Part shown: piece after piece, positions 20,055-29,112 of the stretch
Layout: each line of letters opens with the position of its first letter
Numbering within the stretch: position 1 is the first letter of the stretch
Assembly (NCBI GenBank): GCA_963796675.1
Contig: CAWCMS010000002.1
Location: 1,109,714 to 1,173,713, forward strand
Source: CAWCDJ01 sp963796675
Lineage (GTDB): Bacteria > Acidobacteriota > Terriglobia > Bryobacterales > Bryobacteraceae
Direction of reading: 5' to 3'
Length of the DNA stretch: 64,000 nt
Program-made: the position numbers and the translations under genes
Notes under the pieces: generated by a model
What the model saw: only the letters and a program-made list of their open reading frames with translations
Told to the model about the DNA's origin: nothing
The model's database searches: none

Positions 20055-20672
20055 ATGAAAATCCTGGTATTTGCCGGAAGCATTCGCAAAGACTCCTTGC
20101 ACCGCAAGCTGGCGCGGGCCGCCACCCGGAGACTCGAGCAGGCCGGGCTCGACGTGACCTTAGCCGACCTTCGGGACTACCCCATGCCGATGTACGATGG
20201 CGACCTGGAGGCGGCTGGCATGCCGGCTGAAGCGCGAGCGTTCCGCGAACTCCTGGGGCAGCACGACGTGTTTGTGATCGCCTCGCCGGAGTATAACGGC
20301 TCGTTCAGCGGGCTTTTGAAGAACGCCGTCGACTGGACGTCGCGCGGCGTGCTTCCAGGCGAGCGGCCGGGCACGGTGTTTCGCGGGAAAGTTGCGGCGC
20401 TGCTGAGCGCTTCGCCGGGGCCGAACGGTGGCCGTCGCGGACTCCGGCATCTCACCGAATTACTACAGATGGTGGGCGTGGAAGTGCTGCCGGTGCAGGT
20501 TGCGATTTCTTCCGCGAACGAGGCGTTCGACGATGCAGGTGCCTTGCGGCGTGCGGAAGACGTCACGGCGCTTGACCGGCTGGCGGAGGCGCTCGAGCAA
20601 CGGCTGGTGAATCACTCGCCGCTCAGTGCGGTCACGGAGCCGACGCGCGTTCCACGCCTCGCGTCTTGCTGA
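20055..20672 (+). CDS. NADPH-dependent FMN reductase
   Basis: 205 residues of the flavodoxin-like NADPH:FMN reductase family (ChrR/YieF type). The N-terminal phosphate-binding loop is FAGSIRKDSLHRKLA, and the flavin-binding SPEYNGSFSGLLKNAVDW is the family signature. Members reduce quinones, azo dyes or metals with FMN and protect against redox stress. The C-terminal 25 residues (NHSPLSAVTEPTRVPRLASC) extend past the usual fold. The gene is divergent from the broken GH92 gene. Confidence 0.92.
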   Translation: MKILVFAGSIRKDSLHRKLARAATRRLEQAGLDVTLADLRDYPMPMYDGDLEAAGMPAEARAFRELLGQHDVFVIASPEYNGSFSGLLKNAVDWTSRGVLPGERPGTVFRGKVAALLSASPGPNGGRRGLRHLTELLQMVGVEVLPVQVAISSANEAFDDAGALRRAEDVTALDRLAEALEQRLVNHSPLSAVTEPTRVPRLASC

Positions 20673-20754
20673 AGGTTCCCACCGCGATCGGTCCCGACCA
20701 GTACAATCGCCTTTTGCGGTATGGTGAACGCAAGGACGAATGCAAAAGGAAACA

Positions 20755-21405
20755 ATGAATAGGCGCAGGCGGTGGATGGTGGCGGTGTCCGCGGCGGGAA
20801 TTGCGCTGCTCGCGATCGCCTGCCGGCCCGCGCCAACCACTGCACTGCCGGCGGAATCGGCGCCGGCCGTATCTCCAGCGTACAAACAGGCCGGCTCGCC
20901 CAACGCTCCCGTCACGCTGGAGGTATACACCGACTACGAGTGTCCCGCTTGCGCGCGCTTATATAAAGACACGATCCCGATGCTGATGGCCGATTATGTC
21001 GCCGCCGGCAAGATCCGGATTGTGCACCGCGATTACCCTCTGGCGATACATGCCTATTCGAAGATGGCTGCCCGCTACGCCAACGCCGCCGGCATGGTAG
21101 GGCAGTACGGCGTGGCGGTCGACCGCCTTTTCACGACGCAAGCCTTATGGGCCCGCGATGGCGACGTGGACACGCAGCTATCCCAGGTGCTTCCGCCGGA
21201 TGCCATGCAGAAAGTCCGCAGCCTGGTCACGAGCGATCCGCACCTCGATGACACAGTGATGGCTGACGTGGCGATGGGCAACCGGGATCACATCACGGAA
21301 ACTCCGACACTGGTGGTGATCCATGGCGGCAAGCGGGAGATCATCAAGGGCGCTCCCGACTACGGCCTGCTCAAGAGCTACCTCGACCGGCTCCTGGCCC
21401 AGTAG
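20755..21405 (+). CDS. DsbA-like thioredoxin-fold lipoprotein
   Basis: 216 residues from the ATG at 20755 (an in-frame ATG lies five codons upstream). The positively charged start and LLAIAC lipobox predict a lipoprotein. The mature part has a thioredoxin-type active site DYECPACARLY and the cis-proline loop ETPTLVV, as in the DsbA/DsbG family with an inserted helical domain. It should work in disulfide formation or thiol reduction outside the cytoplasm. It lies about 2.7 kb from the cytochrome c maturation cluster, which has no CcmG thioredoxin of its own, so a role in apocytochrome reduction is possible (inference). Confidence 0.88.
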   Translation: MNRRRRWMVAVSAAGIALLAIACRPAPTTALPAESAPAVSPAYKQAGSPNAPVTLEVYTDYECPACARLYKDTIPMLMADYVAAGKIRIVHRDYPLAIHAYSKMAARYANAAGMVGQYGVAVDRLFTTQALWARDGDVDTQLSQVLPPDAMQKVRSLVTSDPHLDDTVMADVAMGNRDHITETPTLVVIHGGKREIIKGAPDYGLLKSYLDRLLAQ

Positions 21406-21408
21406 GAT

Positions 21409-23856
21409 TCACTCCGCCCTCAGTGCCTGAATGATGTCGATCCGCGCGGCGCGGGCAGCGGGCAGCACCGACGCGATTACGGCGGCAGCGAGCAGTAGCA
21501 CGGCAGAGCCGGCCACGGGCAGCGCTCCCGGGGCTCGCACACCCGGAAAGTAGCTGGACGCCAGACTCATCAGCGCGTAGCCGCAAGCCCCGCCCGCGGC
21601 AACGCCGGCCACAGCCATCACCGCTCCCTCGGCGATGACGCGTGCCAGGATCTGCCGCGGGGGCGAACCGACGGCCATGCGGATTCCGAACTCGCGGGTC
21701 CGGCCGCTCACTGAAAACGCGAGCACACCGGCCACCCCGACAACCGCGATCAGCAGCGCCACCGCGGCGAACCCGCCGAACACCACGGTATTCAAGCGTT
21801 CCGGCGTCAGCACCTCGGCGCGGATATCCTCCAGCGTGGCGGCGTGCTCCACAGGCTGATCGACAGCCATTTGCCGGATGATTTTCGTGATTGGCGTAAC
21901 CAGCGCGTAAGGATTGGAGCGCACATGCACGAACATCCGGCCGCCAAAGAGTTGCTCTTGGCCGAAGGGATGATATACGGTCTGCATCGGACCGGGCACC
22001 ACATTCTCGTCGTCGATATCGGCCGCGATCCCCACAATGCGGTACGGCTCGGGACTGAAATCGATGAACTTGAGCACCGGATCGGTCCACATGATGTGCC
22101 GATTGACGGCGTCCTGGTTCGGGAATAGCCGCTGTGCCAGAGACTGGCTGATGATGACCACCGGCTCGGAGCCGCGGCGATCGGCGTCGTTGAAATCGCG
22201 GCCCTCGATGATCGGAGCGCCAAGCGCGGCGAAAAATCCGGGAGAGATGACGCGCAACCGGGAGCGCGGATCTTCGGCCGGATTGCTCGCGCGGCCCTCG
22301 CCGGTGAGCGTCAGCGCGAAGCTGGAATTGGCGTCACGCCAAGGCACGACGGTGCCCACGGCGACGGCAGTCACACCCGGCAACCGGCCGATCTGGCGGG
22401 ACGCCTCCTTATAGAATCCGACGATCTGATCCTGGGCACGCTCAGGCGACACCACCGGGACGTTGATGGCAAGCACGTGTTGGATGTCCAGGCCGGTCTG
22501 CGCTGCCTGAAGTGTGAGCAGCGTTTTGAGCAGCATGCTGGCGCCGGCCAGCAGGACAAACGAAGCAGCGATCTGGGTGACTGCGAAGACGCGCTGGCGG
22601 CGTCCGGCCGCGCCGGTGACGCGAACGCCGGAGCTCGCAGAGCCGAATCCATGAGAAGACGTTGGCAGGCGCGGGATAAACGCCAGAAAGACGGCTGCGG
22701 CAATCGCCAGCCCGGCGCCCACCCACAGCATGCTGGAATCTACCGTGAGATCGAGCGCGCGGACCGAAAAGCGGGCCGCATAGCGGGCCAGCAGCGCCAC
22801 CATCGGGCGAGCGATCAACACTCCCAGAGCAGCGCCCGCGCCGCAAAGCAGCAGCGTCTCGGCCAGCAGCGTGCGGCGAAGGGCCGCGGTACCGGCTCCG
22901 AGCGCCGCCCGGATGGCGAGCTCGCCCTCGCGGCGGACGGTCCGCGCCAGAATCAGGTTGGCGACGTTGGAACACGCAATGATAAAGACGAGCACAGATG
23001 CCGCCAGCAGGACCCAAAGGACCGTCCTTGCACGAGCGGTGATCTGGTCGCGTAACAGCCGGGCATCGATGCGAAAGTCGGCTCTGGGCGGATACGCCTC
23101 CGGGTGCTGCCTGATCATCGCGCCGTGGACCGCCCGGAGTTCGGCGCGTGCGGATTCGAGAGTGGCTCCCGGAGCCAGCCTGCCGAAGAGCTCCGTCATG
23201 CGATGGACGCGGCCCGTCACCATCGTGGCCGAAAGATGGTGCGGGCTGGTCACGATGTTCGCGATGATTTCGGTTTCCGCCGGGTAAGGGATCGAAGGTT
23301 CCAGCACACCGACGATGGTGGCGGAGCGGGAACTGAGCCGGATCGTCTTTCCGAGCACCGACGGGTCATTCTTGAGGACATTGGTCCAGAAGCGGTAGGT
23401 CAGGACCACAGCGCCGGCTGCACGGGGGCCGTCGTCGCGCGCATCGAGCAGGCGGCCGAGCACCGGCCGCAGGCCCATCACCTCGAAGTAGGATCCGTCG
23501 ACGACGCCAGCCTGCACTTCACGCGGCTCCCCGAGACCGATCATGGAAAACCCGATGGTGGAGAAGTCGCCGAACTCGCTCACACTTTTGACGGCGGCGC
23601 GAAGGTCGTCGATCTCCGGAACGGAGAAGTCGGCGTTCTCGACGCTGAGGCCGGGAGCGCTTTGGCGGATGTAGATCAGCCGGTCCTCATTGCGGTTCAC
23701 CAGCGGCCGCAGCAGCACGCCCCGCACAAGCGTGAAGATCGCGGCATTGGCTCCGATGCCGAGCGCCAGCGTCAGGATCACCGTGATCGAAAGCCCCTTC
23801 GCGTTGGAGAGCGAGCGGAAGGCAACTTTGATGTCGTGGATATACTGCATGTCCAT
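21409..23856 (-). CDS. Orphan MacB/FtsX-type ABC permease (ADOP)
   Basis: 815 residues with two copies of the MacB periplasmic core plus FtsX membrane module. Copy one starts at residue 10 (FRSLSNAKGLSITVILTLAL) with membrane segments around 270-400; copy two follows at about 420-640 with membrane segments at 680-800 and the FtsX-like EFGIRMAVGSPPRQILARV. This duplicated arrangement without an ATPase gene is the acidobacterial duplicated orphan permease family; function is unproven, and such proteins may be exporters or mechanotransmitters. It lacks the N-terminal cytoplasmic prefix seen in the other two copies of this window. It is convergent with the DsbA-like gene, three bases apart. Confidence 0.9.
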   Translation of the reverse strand: MDMQYIHDIKVAFRSLSNAKGLSITVILTLALGIGANAAIFTLVRGVLLRPLVNRNEDRLIYIRQSAPGLSVENADFSVPEIDDLRAAVKSVSEFGDFSTIGFSMIGLGEPREVQAGVVDGSYFEVMGLRPVLGRLLDARDDGPRAAGAVVLTYRFWTNVLKNDPSVLGKTIRLSSRSATIVGVLEPSIPYPAETEIIANIVTSPHHLSATMVTGRVHRMTELFGRLAPGATLESARAELRAVHGAMIRQHPEAYPPRADFRIDARLLRDQITARARTVLWVLLAASVLVFIIACSNVANLILARTVRREGELAIRAALGAGTAALRRTLLAETLLLCGAGAALGVLIARPMVALLARYAARFSVRALDLTVDSSMLWVGAGLAIAAAVFLAFIPRLPTSSHGFGSASSGVRVTGAAGRRQRVFAVTQIAASFVLLAGASMLLKTLLTLQAAQTGLDIQHVLAINVPVVSPERAQDQIVGFYKEASRQIGRLPGVTAVAVGTVVPWRDANSSFALTLTGEGRASNPAEDPRSRLRVISPGFFAALGAPIIEGRDFNDADRRGSEPVVIISQSLAQRLFPNQDAVNRHIMWTDPVLKFIDFSPEPYRIVGIAADIDDENVVPGPMQTVYHPFGQEQLFGGRMFVHVRSNPYALVTPITKIIRQMAVDQPVEHAATLEDIRAEVLTPERLNTVVFGGFAAVALLIAVVGVAGVLAFSVSGRTREFGIRMAVGSPPRQILARVIAEGAVMAVAGVAAGGACGYALMSLASSYFPGVRAPGALPVAGSAVLLLAAAVIASVLPAARAARIDIIQALRAE

Positions 23857-24036
23857 TCCTCCATCAGTTAGTCGCGCGACGGGGGCCGAATTCGACAGGT
23901 CCCGTCAGATTTTTTATCTTATCGTTTCACGAGCTTGGAATCCGGGGGTTCCCTGGTTATCCCCTCATCTGCGGGTATGTGGAGGATTCCCACAAAAAAG
24001 TCAAAAGTGTCTGAATATACCTCAAATCTTTCGAGC

Positions 24037-24042
24037 TATACT
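24037..24042 (+). promoter_or_regulatory. Candidate -10 box for the ccm cluster
   Basis: TATACT, one mismatch from the sigma-70 consensus, 23 bases before the ccmE ATG, with a ribosome site (AGAGGGA) between. No convincing -35 hexamer lies 16-18 bases upstream, so this is tentative. It sits in the roughly 200-base, A/T-richer gap between the divergent permease gene and ccmE. Confidence 0.3.
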
Positions 24043-24065
24043 GGTTCTTTCAGAGGGACGCCAGA

Positions 24066-24512
24066 ATGCGCAAGTACGGAAAGTTCGCCGCGTTAATCGT
24101 GGTCGTAATCGGGACTCTGGTGTGGCTGGCCACCGCCAGCATGAAAGAGACCCAAACCTACTACAAGACGATCCCCGAGGTGTCCAAGATGGGGGACAAG
24201 GCCTACAGCGCGCGTCTTCGGGTGGCGGGCGATGTGGAGTCCGGGTCGATCCAACGGACGGGCGACCAGGTGGTCTTTGTGCTGATACAGGATAAGCAGA
24301 GGTTGAAGGTTGCCTACACCGGCACCGATCCCCTGCCCGATACCTTCAAAGACGGCGCGCAGGCTCTGGCGGACGGAAAACTGGGAAGAGATGGCGTGTT
24401 CCGCGCGTCCAAGATTCAGGCGAAATGTGCATCGAAGTATGAAGCCAAGCCGGGGCAGTTGCCCGGGGCACAGACGCCCGCCAATATCAATAGCGGAAAA
24501 AGCAGTATCTAG
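24066..24512 (+). CDS. ccmE: Cytochrome c maturation protein CcmE, CxxxY type
   Basis: 148 residues with one N-terminal membrane anchor (AALIVVVIGTLVWLATA) and an OB-fold periplasmic domain (RVAGDVESGSIQR and YTGTDPLPDTFKDG match the family). CcmE receives heme from CcmC and hands it to CcmF. In most bacteria heme binds covalently to the histidine of HxxxY. Here the motif is KCASKY, that is CxxxY, the cysteine variant known from archaea and some anaerobic bacteria. It begins the ccm cluster, with ccmF nine bases downstream. Confidence 0.9.
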   Translation: MRKYGKFAALIVVVIGTLVWLATASMKETQTYYKTIPEVSKMGDKAYSARLRVAGDVESGSIQRTGDQVVFVLIQDKQRLKVAYTGTDPLPDTFKDGAQALADGKLGRDGVFRASKIQAKCASKYEAKPGQLPGAQTPANINSGKSSI

Positions 24513-24520
24513 AGGGGGTT

Positions 24521-26533
24521 ATGGAAAATCTCGGCTCGTTGGCCATCCTTCTGGCCTTCTGTGTGGCGATCTATGCCACGGTGGCCTGCGTAGTCGGCCG
24601 GGTCAAAAACAAGCCTTTTCTTTCAGTTAGCGGCGAACGCGCGGTCTATTCGGTGTGGGCGCTGATCACGCTGGCCGCGGGCATCCTGGTCTACGCCCTG
24701 ATGACCGGCGACTTCCGCTTCTCCTATGTGGCGGAACACAGCAACCGCACGATGCCGATCCTCTACAAGTTCGCGGCATGGTGGGGTGGGCAGGAAGGCT
24801 CGCTGCTCTTCTGGAGCTGGCTGCTTTCGACCTACGCCACGGTCGTGGTCTTCACCAACCGGCGCCGTCACCGCGACTTTATGCCGTGGGTGGTCGCGAT
24901 CCTCTCGGCCGTGCAGGCTTTTTTCCTCCTCCTCAATAATTTCATCGCCAACCCGTTCCAGATGCTGGCTACCGACAAGCTGATCGTGGCGGTGCCGGAC
25001 GGCAACGGGTTAAGCCCCCTGCTGCAATATCCGGCAATGGCAATTCACCCTCCGATGCTTTACCTGGGTTACGTGGGATTCGCGGTGCCGTTCGCCTTCG
25101 CGATCGGCTCGCTGATCACGCGGCAACCGGGCGAGGGCTGGATCCACACGACCCGCCGCTGGACGCTGGTGACCTGGCTGTTCCAAAGCACCGGCATCAT
25201 GCTGGGCGCGGCCTGGGCCTACCACGTGCTCGGATGGGGCGGCTACTGGGGCTGGGATCCGGTGGAAAACGCTTCCCTGCTCCCCTGGCTGAGCGGCACG
25301 GCGTTTCTGCACTCGGTGATGATGCAGGAAAAGAAGGGCATGATGAAGGTCTGGAACATCGTACTGGTTTCGGCCACCTTCTTCCTTTGCATCCTGGGGA
25401 CGTTCCTGACGCGATCGGGCGTGGTGCAATCCGTGCATGCGTTCGCGCGGTCGGAAATCGGCAAGTATTTCGTGACGTTCCTGGCCATCGGCATCGCGGC
25501 CACGGTGTGGCTGATTCTCGACCGGCTGGACTACCTGAAGAGCGAATCGCAGCTCGAAGCGGTGGTCTCGCGCGAATCGAGCTTCCTGTTTAACAACCTG
25601 ATCCTGCTGGCAAGTTGCTTCGCGGTGCTGTGGGGCACGCTGTTCCCGGTGATCTCCGAAGCGGTGACCGGCGACAAGATTTCACTCGACGCCGATTGGT
25701 ACAACCGGCTGATGGTGCCGATCGGGCTGTTCCTGCTCTTCCTGACCGGAGTCGGTCCGCTGTTTGCGTGGCGCCGCACCTCGACGGATAGCCTGCGGCG
25801 CAACTTCCAGTGGCCGGGGATCGCCTCGCTGGTTCTGGTGGCCGGACTGCTGGCGGCCGGGATGCGGAACTTCTACGCATTGATCTCGTTCGGCTTCTGC
25901 CTGTTCGTGGCACTTACGGTGATCATCGAGTTCTACAAGGGCGGCCGGTCGATCGCAGCCAAGAATCAGACCAACCTGCTGGCGGCGACGATTGAACTGA
26001 CGCACCGCAATACGCGGCGCTATGGCGGGTACCTGGTCCACATGGGAATCGTGCTGATGTTCGTCGGCTTCACCGGACACGCTTTCAATAAGAGCGAGGT
26101 GAAAGAGTTGAACAAGGGCGACAGCATGACCGTCGGCGCCTATACGCTCAAGATGGTGAACCTGCAGGAGGGCGAGAGCACGAACTATCAGTGGCACCGT
26201 GCCACCATGCAGGTGTTCAAGAACGGCGAGGAACTGGGAACGCTCGAACCCGAGAAGCGTTTCTACACGGCCAGCCGCCAGGGGACATCCGAGGTCGGGA
26301 TCCGGCAGCGGCCGAACGAAGATCTCTACCTGAATTTCGGCGGCATGTCGGACGACAATCAGCGCGCGGTGATTCAGGCTTATGTGTTCCCGCTGGTGTC
26401 GTGGATCTGGGTGGGCGGCCTGGTGCTGATCGGCGGCACGTTTATCTGCCTGGTGCCGAGCAAAGTGAAAATGCAGTACGCCCGGACTTCGGTTGTGGGT
26501 TATACCAAGAAAAATGTCCCGGTTCAGAATTAG
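24521..26533 (+). CDS. ccmF: Cytochrome c heme lyase CcmF
   Basis: 670 residues with about 14-15 membrane helices and the tryptophan-rich heme-handling motif GWGGYWGWDPVENASLLPWL. Further family blocks are GGQEGSLLFWSWLLS near 85 and HMGIVLMFVGFTGHAF near 505. CcmF takes heme from CcmE and attaches it to the apocytochrome CxxCH cysteines together with CcmH. Length fits the family and the frame is intact. The gene ends 20 bases inside the start of ccmH. Confidence 0.96.
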   Translation: MENLGSLAILLAFCVAIYATVACVVGRVKNKPFLSVSGERAVYSVWALITLAAGILVYALMTGDFRFSYVAEHSNRTMPILYKFAAWWGGQEGSLLFWSWLLSTYATVVVFTNRRRHRDFMPWVVAILSAVQAFFLLLNNFIANPFQMLATDKLIVAVPDGNGLSPLLQYPAMAIHPPMLYLGYVGFAVPFAFAIGSLITRQPGEGWIHTTRRWTLVTWLFQSTGIMLGAAWAYHVLGWGGYWGWDPVENASLLPWLSGTAFLHSVMMQEKKGMMKVWNIVLVSATFFLCILGTFLTRSGVVQSVHAFARSEIGKYFVTFLAIGIAATVWLILDRLDYLKSESQLEAVVSRESSFLFNNLILLASCFAVLWGTLFPVISEAVTGDKISLDADWYNRLMVPIGLFLLFLTGVGPLFAWRRTSTDSLRRNFQWPGIASLVLVAGLLAAGMRNFYALISFGFCLFVALTVIIEFYKGGRSIAAKNQTNLLAATIELTHRNTRRYGGYLVHMGIVLMFVGFTGHAFNKSEVKELNKGDSMTVGAYTLKMVNLQEGESTNYQWHRATMQVFKNGEELGTLEPEKRFYTASRQGTSEVGIRQRPNEDLYLNFGGMSDDNQRAVIQAYVFPLVSWIWVGGLVLIGGTFICLVPSKVKMQYARTSVVGYTKKNVPVQN

Positions 26534-26981
26534 CATCGCCGCCGCTCTCGTGGCCGTGGCCGCTCTGGCGCAGACCGTGGCGGAGAAGCCGAGTACGGAC
26601 GTTCGGCGGGTGGCCGCGCGGCTGCAATGCCAGTGCGGATGCAAGGATTCGGTAGCGACCTGCAGCATGCTGGAGTGCTCGTTCTCCAAGCCTGCCAAGG
26701 AGCGGATCGCGCGCATGCAGGCGGTCGGCATGTCCGATGAGCAGATTATCCAGGCGTTCGTCCGCGACTATGGCGCGGGCATCTACCTGGCGCCGCCCAA
26801 CGCGTTCGGCTGGATCATTCCCTATGCCTCGGTCGGCCTGGGCCTGGTCATCATCCTGCTGTTCATCCGCAAGTACCGCAAGCCGGCGCCGCTCACCGAA
26901 GTCGGACCGGTGGAGATCGACGACCCGGCCCTCGAGAAGTACAAAGACCAGATCGAAAAAGACCTGGCCAACTTAGAGTGA
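26514..26981 (+). CDS. ccmH: CcmH/CycL-type thiol reductase subunit
   Basis: 155 residues from the ATG at 26514, chosen because it gives the signal-peptide-like FRISIAAALVAVAALAQTV; an in-frame ATG seven codons upstream is less likely. The redox region is LQCQCGCKDSVATCSMLEC, with five cysteines, in place of the LRCxxC of proteobacterial CcmH. It then has the helical bundle (RMQAVGMSDEQIIQAFVRDY) and a membrane helix (IPYASVGLGLVIILLFI). It should reduce apocytochrome cysteines for heme attachment with CcmF. The stop is followed five bases later by the next gene. Confidence 0.9.
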   Translation: MSRFRISIAAALVAVAALAQTVAEKPSTDVRRVAARLQCQCGCKDSVATCSMLECSFSKPAKERIARMQAVGMSDEQIIQAFVRDYGAGIYLAPPNAFGWIIPYASVGLGLVIILLFIRKYRKPAPLTEVGPVEIDDPALEKYKDQIEKDLANLE

Positions 26982-26985
26982 ACAG

Positions 26986-27429
26986 GTGATCATCGTCATT
27001 ACGTGTATCGTCGCGATCGCCGTGATCGCATTCATCCTGGGGGTGCGTCCCAAGGATCTGCCGGTTCCGGAGCCGGAATCGCCGTTTCGCCATCTGGATG
27101 ACCGCAAAGCGGCCATCTACGAAAATCTGCGCGATCTGCAGTTCGAGTATCGCGTCGGCAAGCTTTCAGACGCCGACTACCAGAGCACTAAGAAGGACCT
27201 GCAAAGGGAACTCGCGCAGGTACTGGCCGAGGTCGACAAGCTGAAGGCCGAACTGGGTTCTCCGGTAGCCACGCCGCCTCCTGCCCCGAAGGCCGCTCTG
27301 AAAGCGAAGGCGGCCGCCGTGCCCGCTGCCGCGACCTCCGGCTTTGTTTGCGACTCGTGCGGAGCGAAGTTCCCGCAGGATCTGAAATTCTGCGGCGAGT
27401 GCGGCAAGCCCATGAAGGTGGCCCTATGA
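26986..27429 (+). CDS. CcmI-like membrane protein with C-terminal zinc ribbon
   Basis: 147 residues from a GTG start. A membrane helix (IIVITCIVAIAVIAFILG) leads into a cytoplasmic helical region with DRKAAIYENLRDLQFEYRVG and LSDADYQSTKKDL, which is the pattern of CcmI-type c-type cytochrome biogenesis proteins. After an alanine/proline linker the C-terminus has two CxxC knuckles (CDSCGAKF and CGECGKPM) that form a zinc ribbon. The zinc ribbon is not part of proteobacterial CcmI. Its stop overlaps the start of the next gene (ATGA). A scaffold or chaperone role in the ccm complex is inferred from context. Confidence 0.75.
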   Translation: MIIVITCIVAIAVIAFILGVRPKDLPVPEPESPFRHLDDRKAAIYENLRDLQFEYRVGKLSDADYQSTKKDLQRELAQVLAEVDKLKAELGSPVATPPPAPKAALKAKAAAVPAAATSGFVCDSCGAKFPQDLKFCGECGKPMKVAL

Positions 27430-28433
27430 TCGCGCGATTCGGTTTCATTACGCTCTTCGCGGCGGCCATTGCGTCGGCCGCGGTCACCGGTACCGTCCAG
27501 AACGGGACCACCGGCAAGCCGCAAGCCGCCGCCGAGGTCACGCTGTACAAGTTCGGCCAGGGCGGCATGCAGCCGGTGGCCCACGTGAATACGGACGCCC
27601 AGGGCAGCTTCAGCTTCAATCAGGATGCGGGCGGACAGGGACCCTCGATCGTCCGGGTGGAACGGGAAGGCGTCACCTACAATCACTTCATGCCGCCGGG
27701 TAGTCCGACCACGGGCTTCACTGTCACCGTCTACGATGCATCGAAGCAGCCGGGCGAAGCGAAGGTCTCGAAACACATGCTGCTGTTTCAGCCGGGCAAC
27801 GGGCAGATGACGATCAACGAGACGTTCGTGGTGGAGAATCCCGGCAACCAGACCTGGTCTAATCCTGCCGCTGGAACGGTCCAGTTCTATCTGCCGAAGG
27901 GCGCCAACGGAAACGTGGAGGCGAAGGCCACCGCTCCCGATGGCGCGGGCATGTCGGTGCCGGTCCCGACCGATAAGGCCGGGCGTCCCGATGTTTATGC
28001 CGCGAAGTTCGAAATCAAGCCGGGCCAGACCCAGATCGATTTGAACTACACGGTTCCCTACACGCAGGGCACGGCATACGAAGGCAAGATCGTCACGAAG
28101 GACGAGAATACCTACCTGATTACGCCCGCCGGCATTACGCTGACCGCCGACCATCTCAACGATCTCGGCACGGAGCCGCGAACGCAGGCGCACATCTACG
28201 GCCTGGTAGCGACGAGCTACAAGATCCAGCTCACCGGCACGGAAGCGCCGGCCGCCACCGCCGATAGCAGCGCGAGCGATCAACCGGACAGCAGCGGCCC
28301 CGGAATCGAACAGATCATGCCGAAGATCTACGGGCAGGTCAAAGTGATTCTGGTGCTGACGCTGGGCATTCTGGCGCTGGGCTTCGCGCTGCTCTACCGC
28401 GCTAAGGAGTCGAATGAACGCGGTCGCAATTGA
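27426..28433 (+). CDS. Secreted, C-terminally anchored protein in ccm operon
   Basis: 335 residues. A signal peptide (FGFITLFAAAIASAA) is followed by a carboxypeptidase-regulatory/Ig-like beta domain (AVTGTVQNGTTGKPQAAAEV), a middle beta-rich domain at about 110-250 with no assignment, a serine/aspartate linker, and a C-terminal membrane helix (VKVILVLTLGILALGFALLY). I do not know its function. It overlaps the CcmI-like gene upstream (ATGA) and ccmA downstream by 20 bases, so it is made with the cytochrome maturation genes. Confidence 0.75.
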   Translation: MIARFGFITLFAAAIASAAVTGTVQNGTTGKPQAAAEVTLYKFGQGGMQPVAHVNTDAQGSFSFNQDAGGQGPSIVRVEREGVTYNHFMPPGSPTTGFTVTVYDASKQPGEAKVSKHMLLFQPGNGQMTINETFVVENPGNQTWSNPAAGTVQFYLPKGANGNVEAKATAPDGAGMSVPVPTDKAGRPDVYAAKFEIKPGQTQIDLNYTVPYTQGTAYEGKIVTKDENTYLITPAGITLTADHLNDLGTEPRTQAHIYGLVATSYKIQLTGTEAPAATADSSASDQPDSSGPGIEQIMPKIYGQVKVILVLTLGILALGFALLYRAKESNERGRN

Positions 28434-29112
28434 CGGCGTCTGGAAGTTTTACGGGGACTATCCTGCCCTGCGCGACGTCAAGCTCACCGCGGAAGCGGGC
28501 GCGTGCCTGGCGCTGATCGGCCGCAACGGCGCGGGTAAGACCACGCTGCTCCGTACCGTGGCGGGATTCTCGCGGCCCGGGCGCGGCAAGATCACGATTT
28601 TCGGCAACCCGCCCCGCGACACGGCGGCGCGCCGCCGGATGGGGTTCATCGGCCACGGCATTTCGGTCTACGACGAGCTTTCGGCATTCGAAAATCTGGT
28701 ACTCTACGGCCGCCTGTACGAACTTCCGGATCCGCAGCGCGCGGCCATGGCGTGGCTGGAGCGGACAGGCCTGGCGCGGGTGCGCGACGGCCTGGTGCGG
28801 GAGTTTTCGCGCGGCATGCGGCAGCGGCTGGCGGTGGCGCGGGCATTTCTGCATGAACCTTCGGTGCTGCTGCTGGACGAGCCCTTTACGGCGCTCGACG
28901 ACCGGGCCATTGCGGTGCTGCAGGAGTTGTTGCGCGAGGCGCTGGCCTCCGGAAAAACCATCGTGATGTCGACCCACCAGTTGCGGGAAGCCCTCGAGCT
29001 CGCCACGCACGTTGCGCTGCTAAATCGCGGCCATGTGGCATTCGACGGCCCGTGCACGCCGGAGATGGCGGCCGATCCGGGTTACGTCTATGCGCGGTAC
29101 GGCGAGGGTTGA
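28414..29112 (+). CDS. ccmA: Heme exporter ATP-binding protein CcmA
   Basis: 232 residues, an ABC ATPase with Walker A GRNGAGKTTLL, signature EFSRGMRQRLAVARAF, Walker B VLLLDEPFTALDD and the switch histidine in STHQ. With CcmB and CcmC it releases heme-loaded CcmE. The assignment rests on its place before ccmB and ccmC as well as on the small size. Its TGA overlaps the ccmB ATG by one base. Confidence 0.88.
   Translation: MNAVAIDGVWKFYGDYPALRDVKLTAEAGACLALIGRNGAGKTTLLRTVAGFSRPGRGKITIFGNPPRDTAARRRMGFIGHGISVYDELSAFENLVLYGRLYELPDPQRAAMAWLERTGLARVRDGLVREFSRGMRQRLAVARAFLHEPSVLLLDEPFTALDDRAIAVLQELLREALASGKTIVMSTHQLREALELATHVALLNRGHVAFDGPCTPEMAADPGYVYARYGEG

Noticed and set aside
21409..23856. MacB-type macrolide exporter with its own ATPase
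   Set aside because: No ATP-binding domain is fused to or adjacent to any of the three permease genes; the only ABC ATPase gene in the window is ccmA, which belongs to the ccm cluster.
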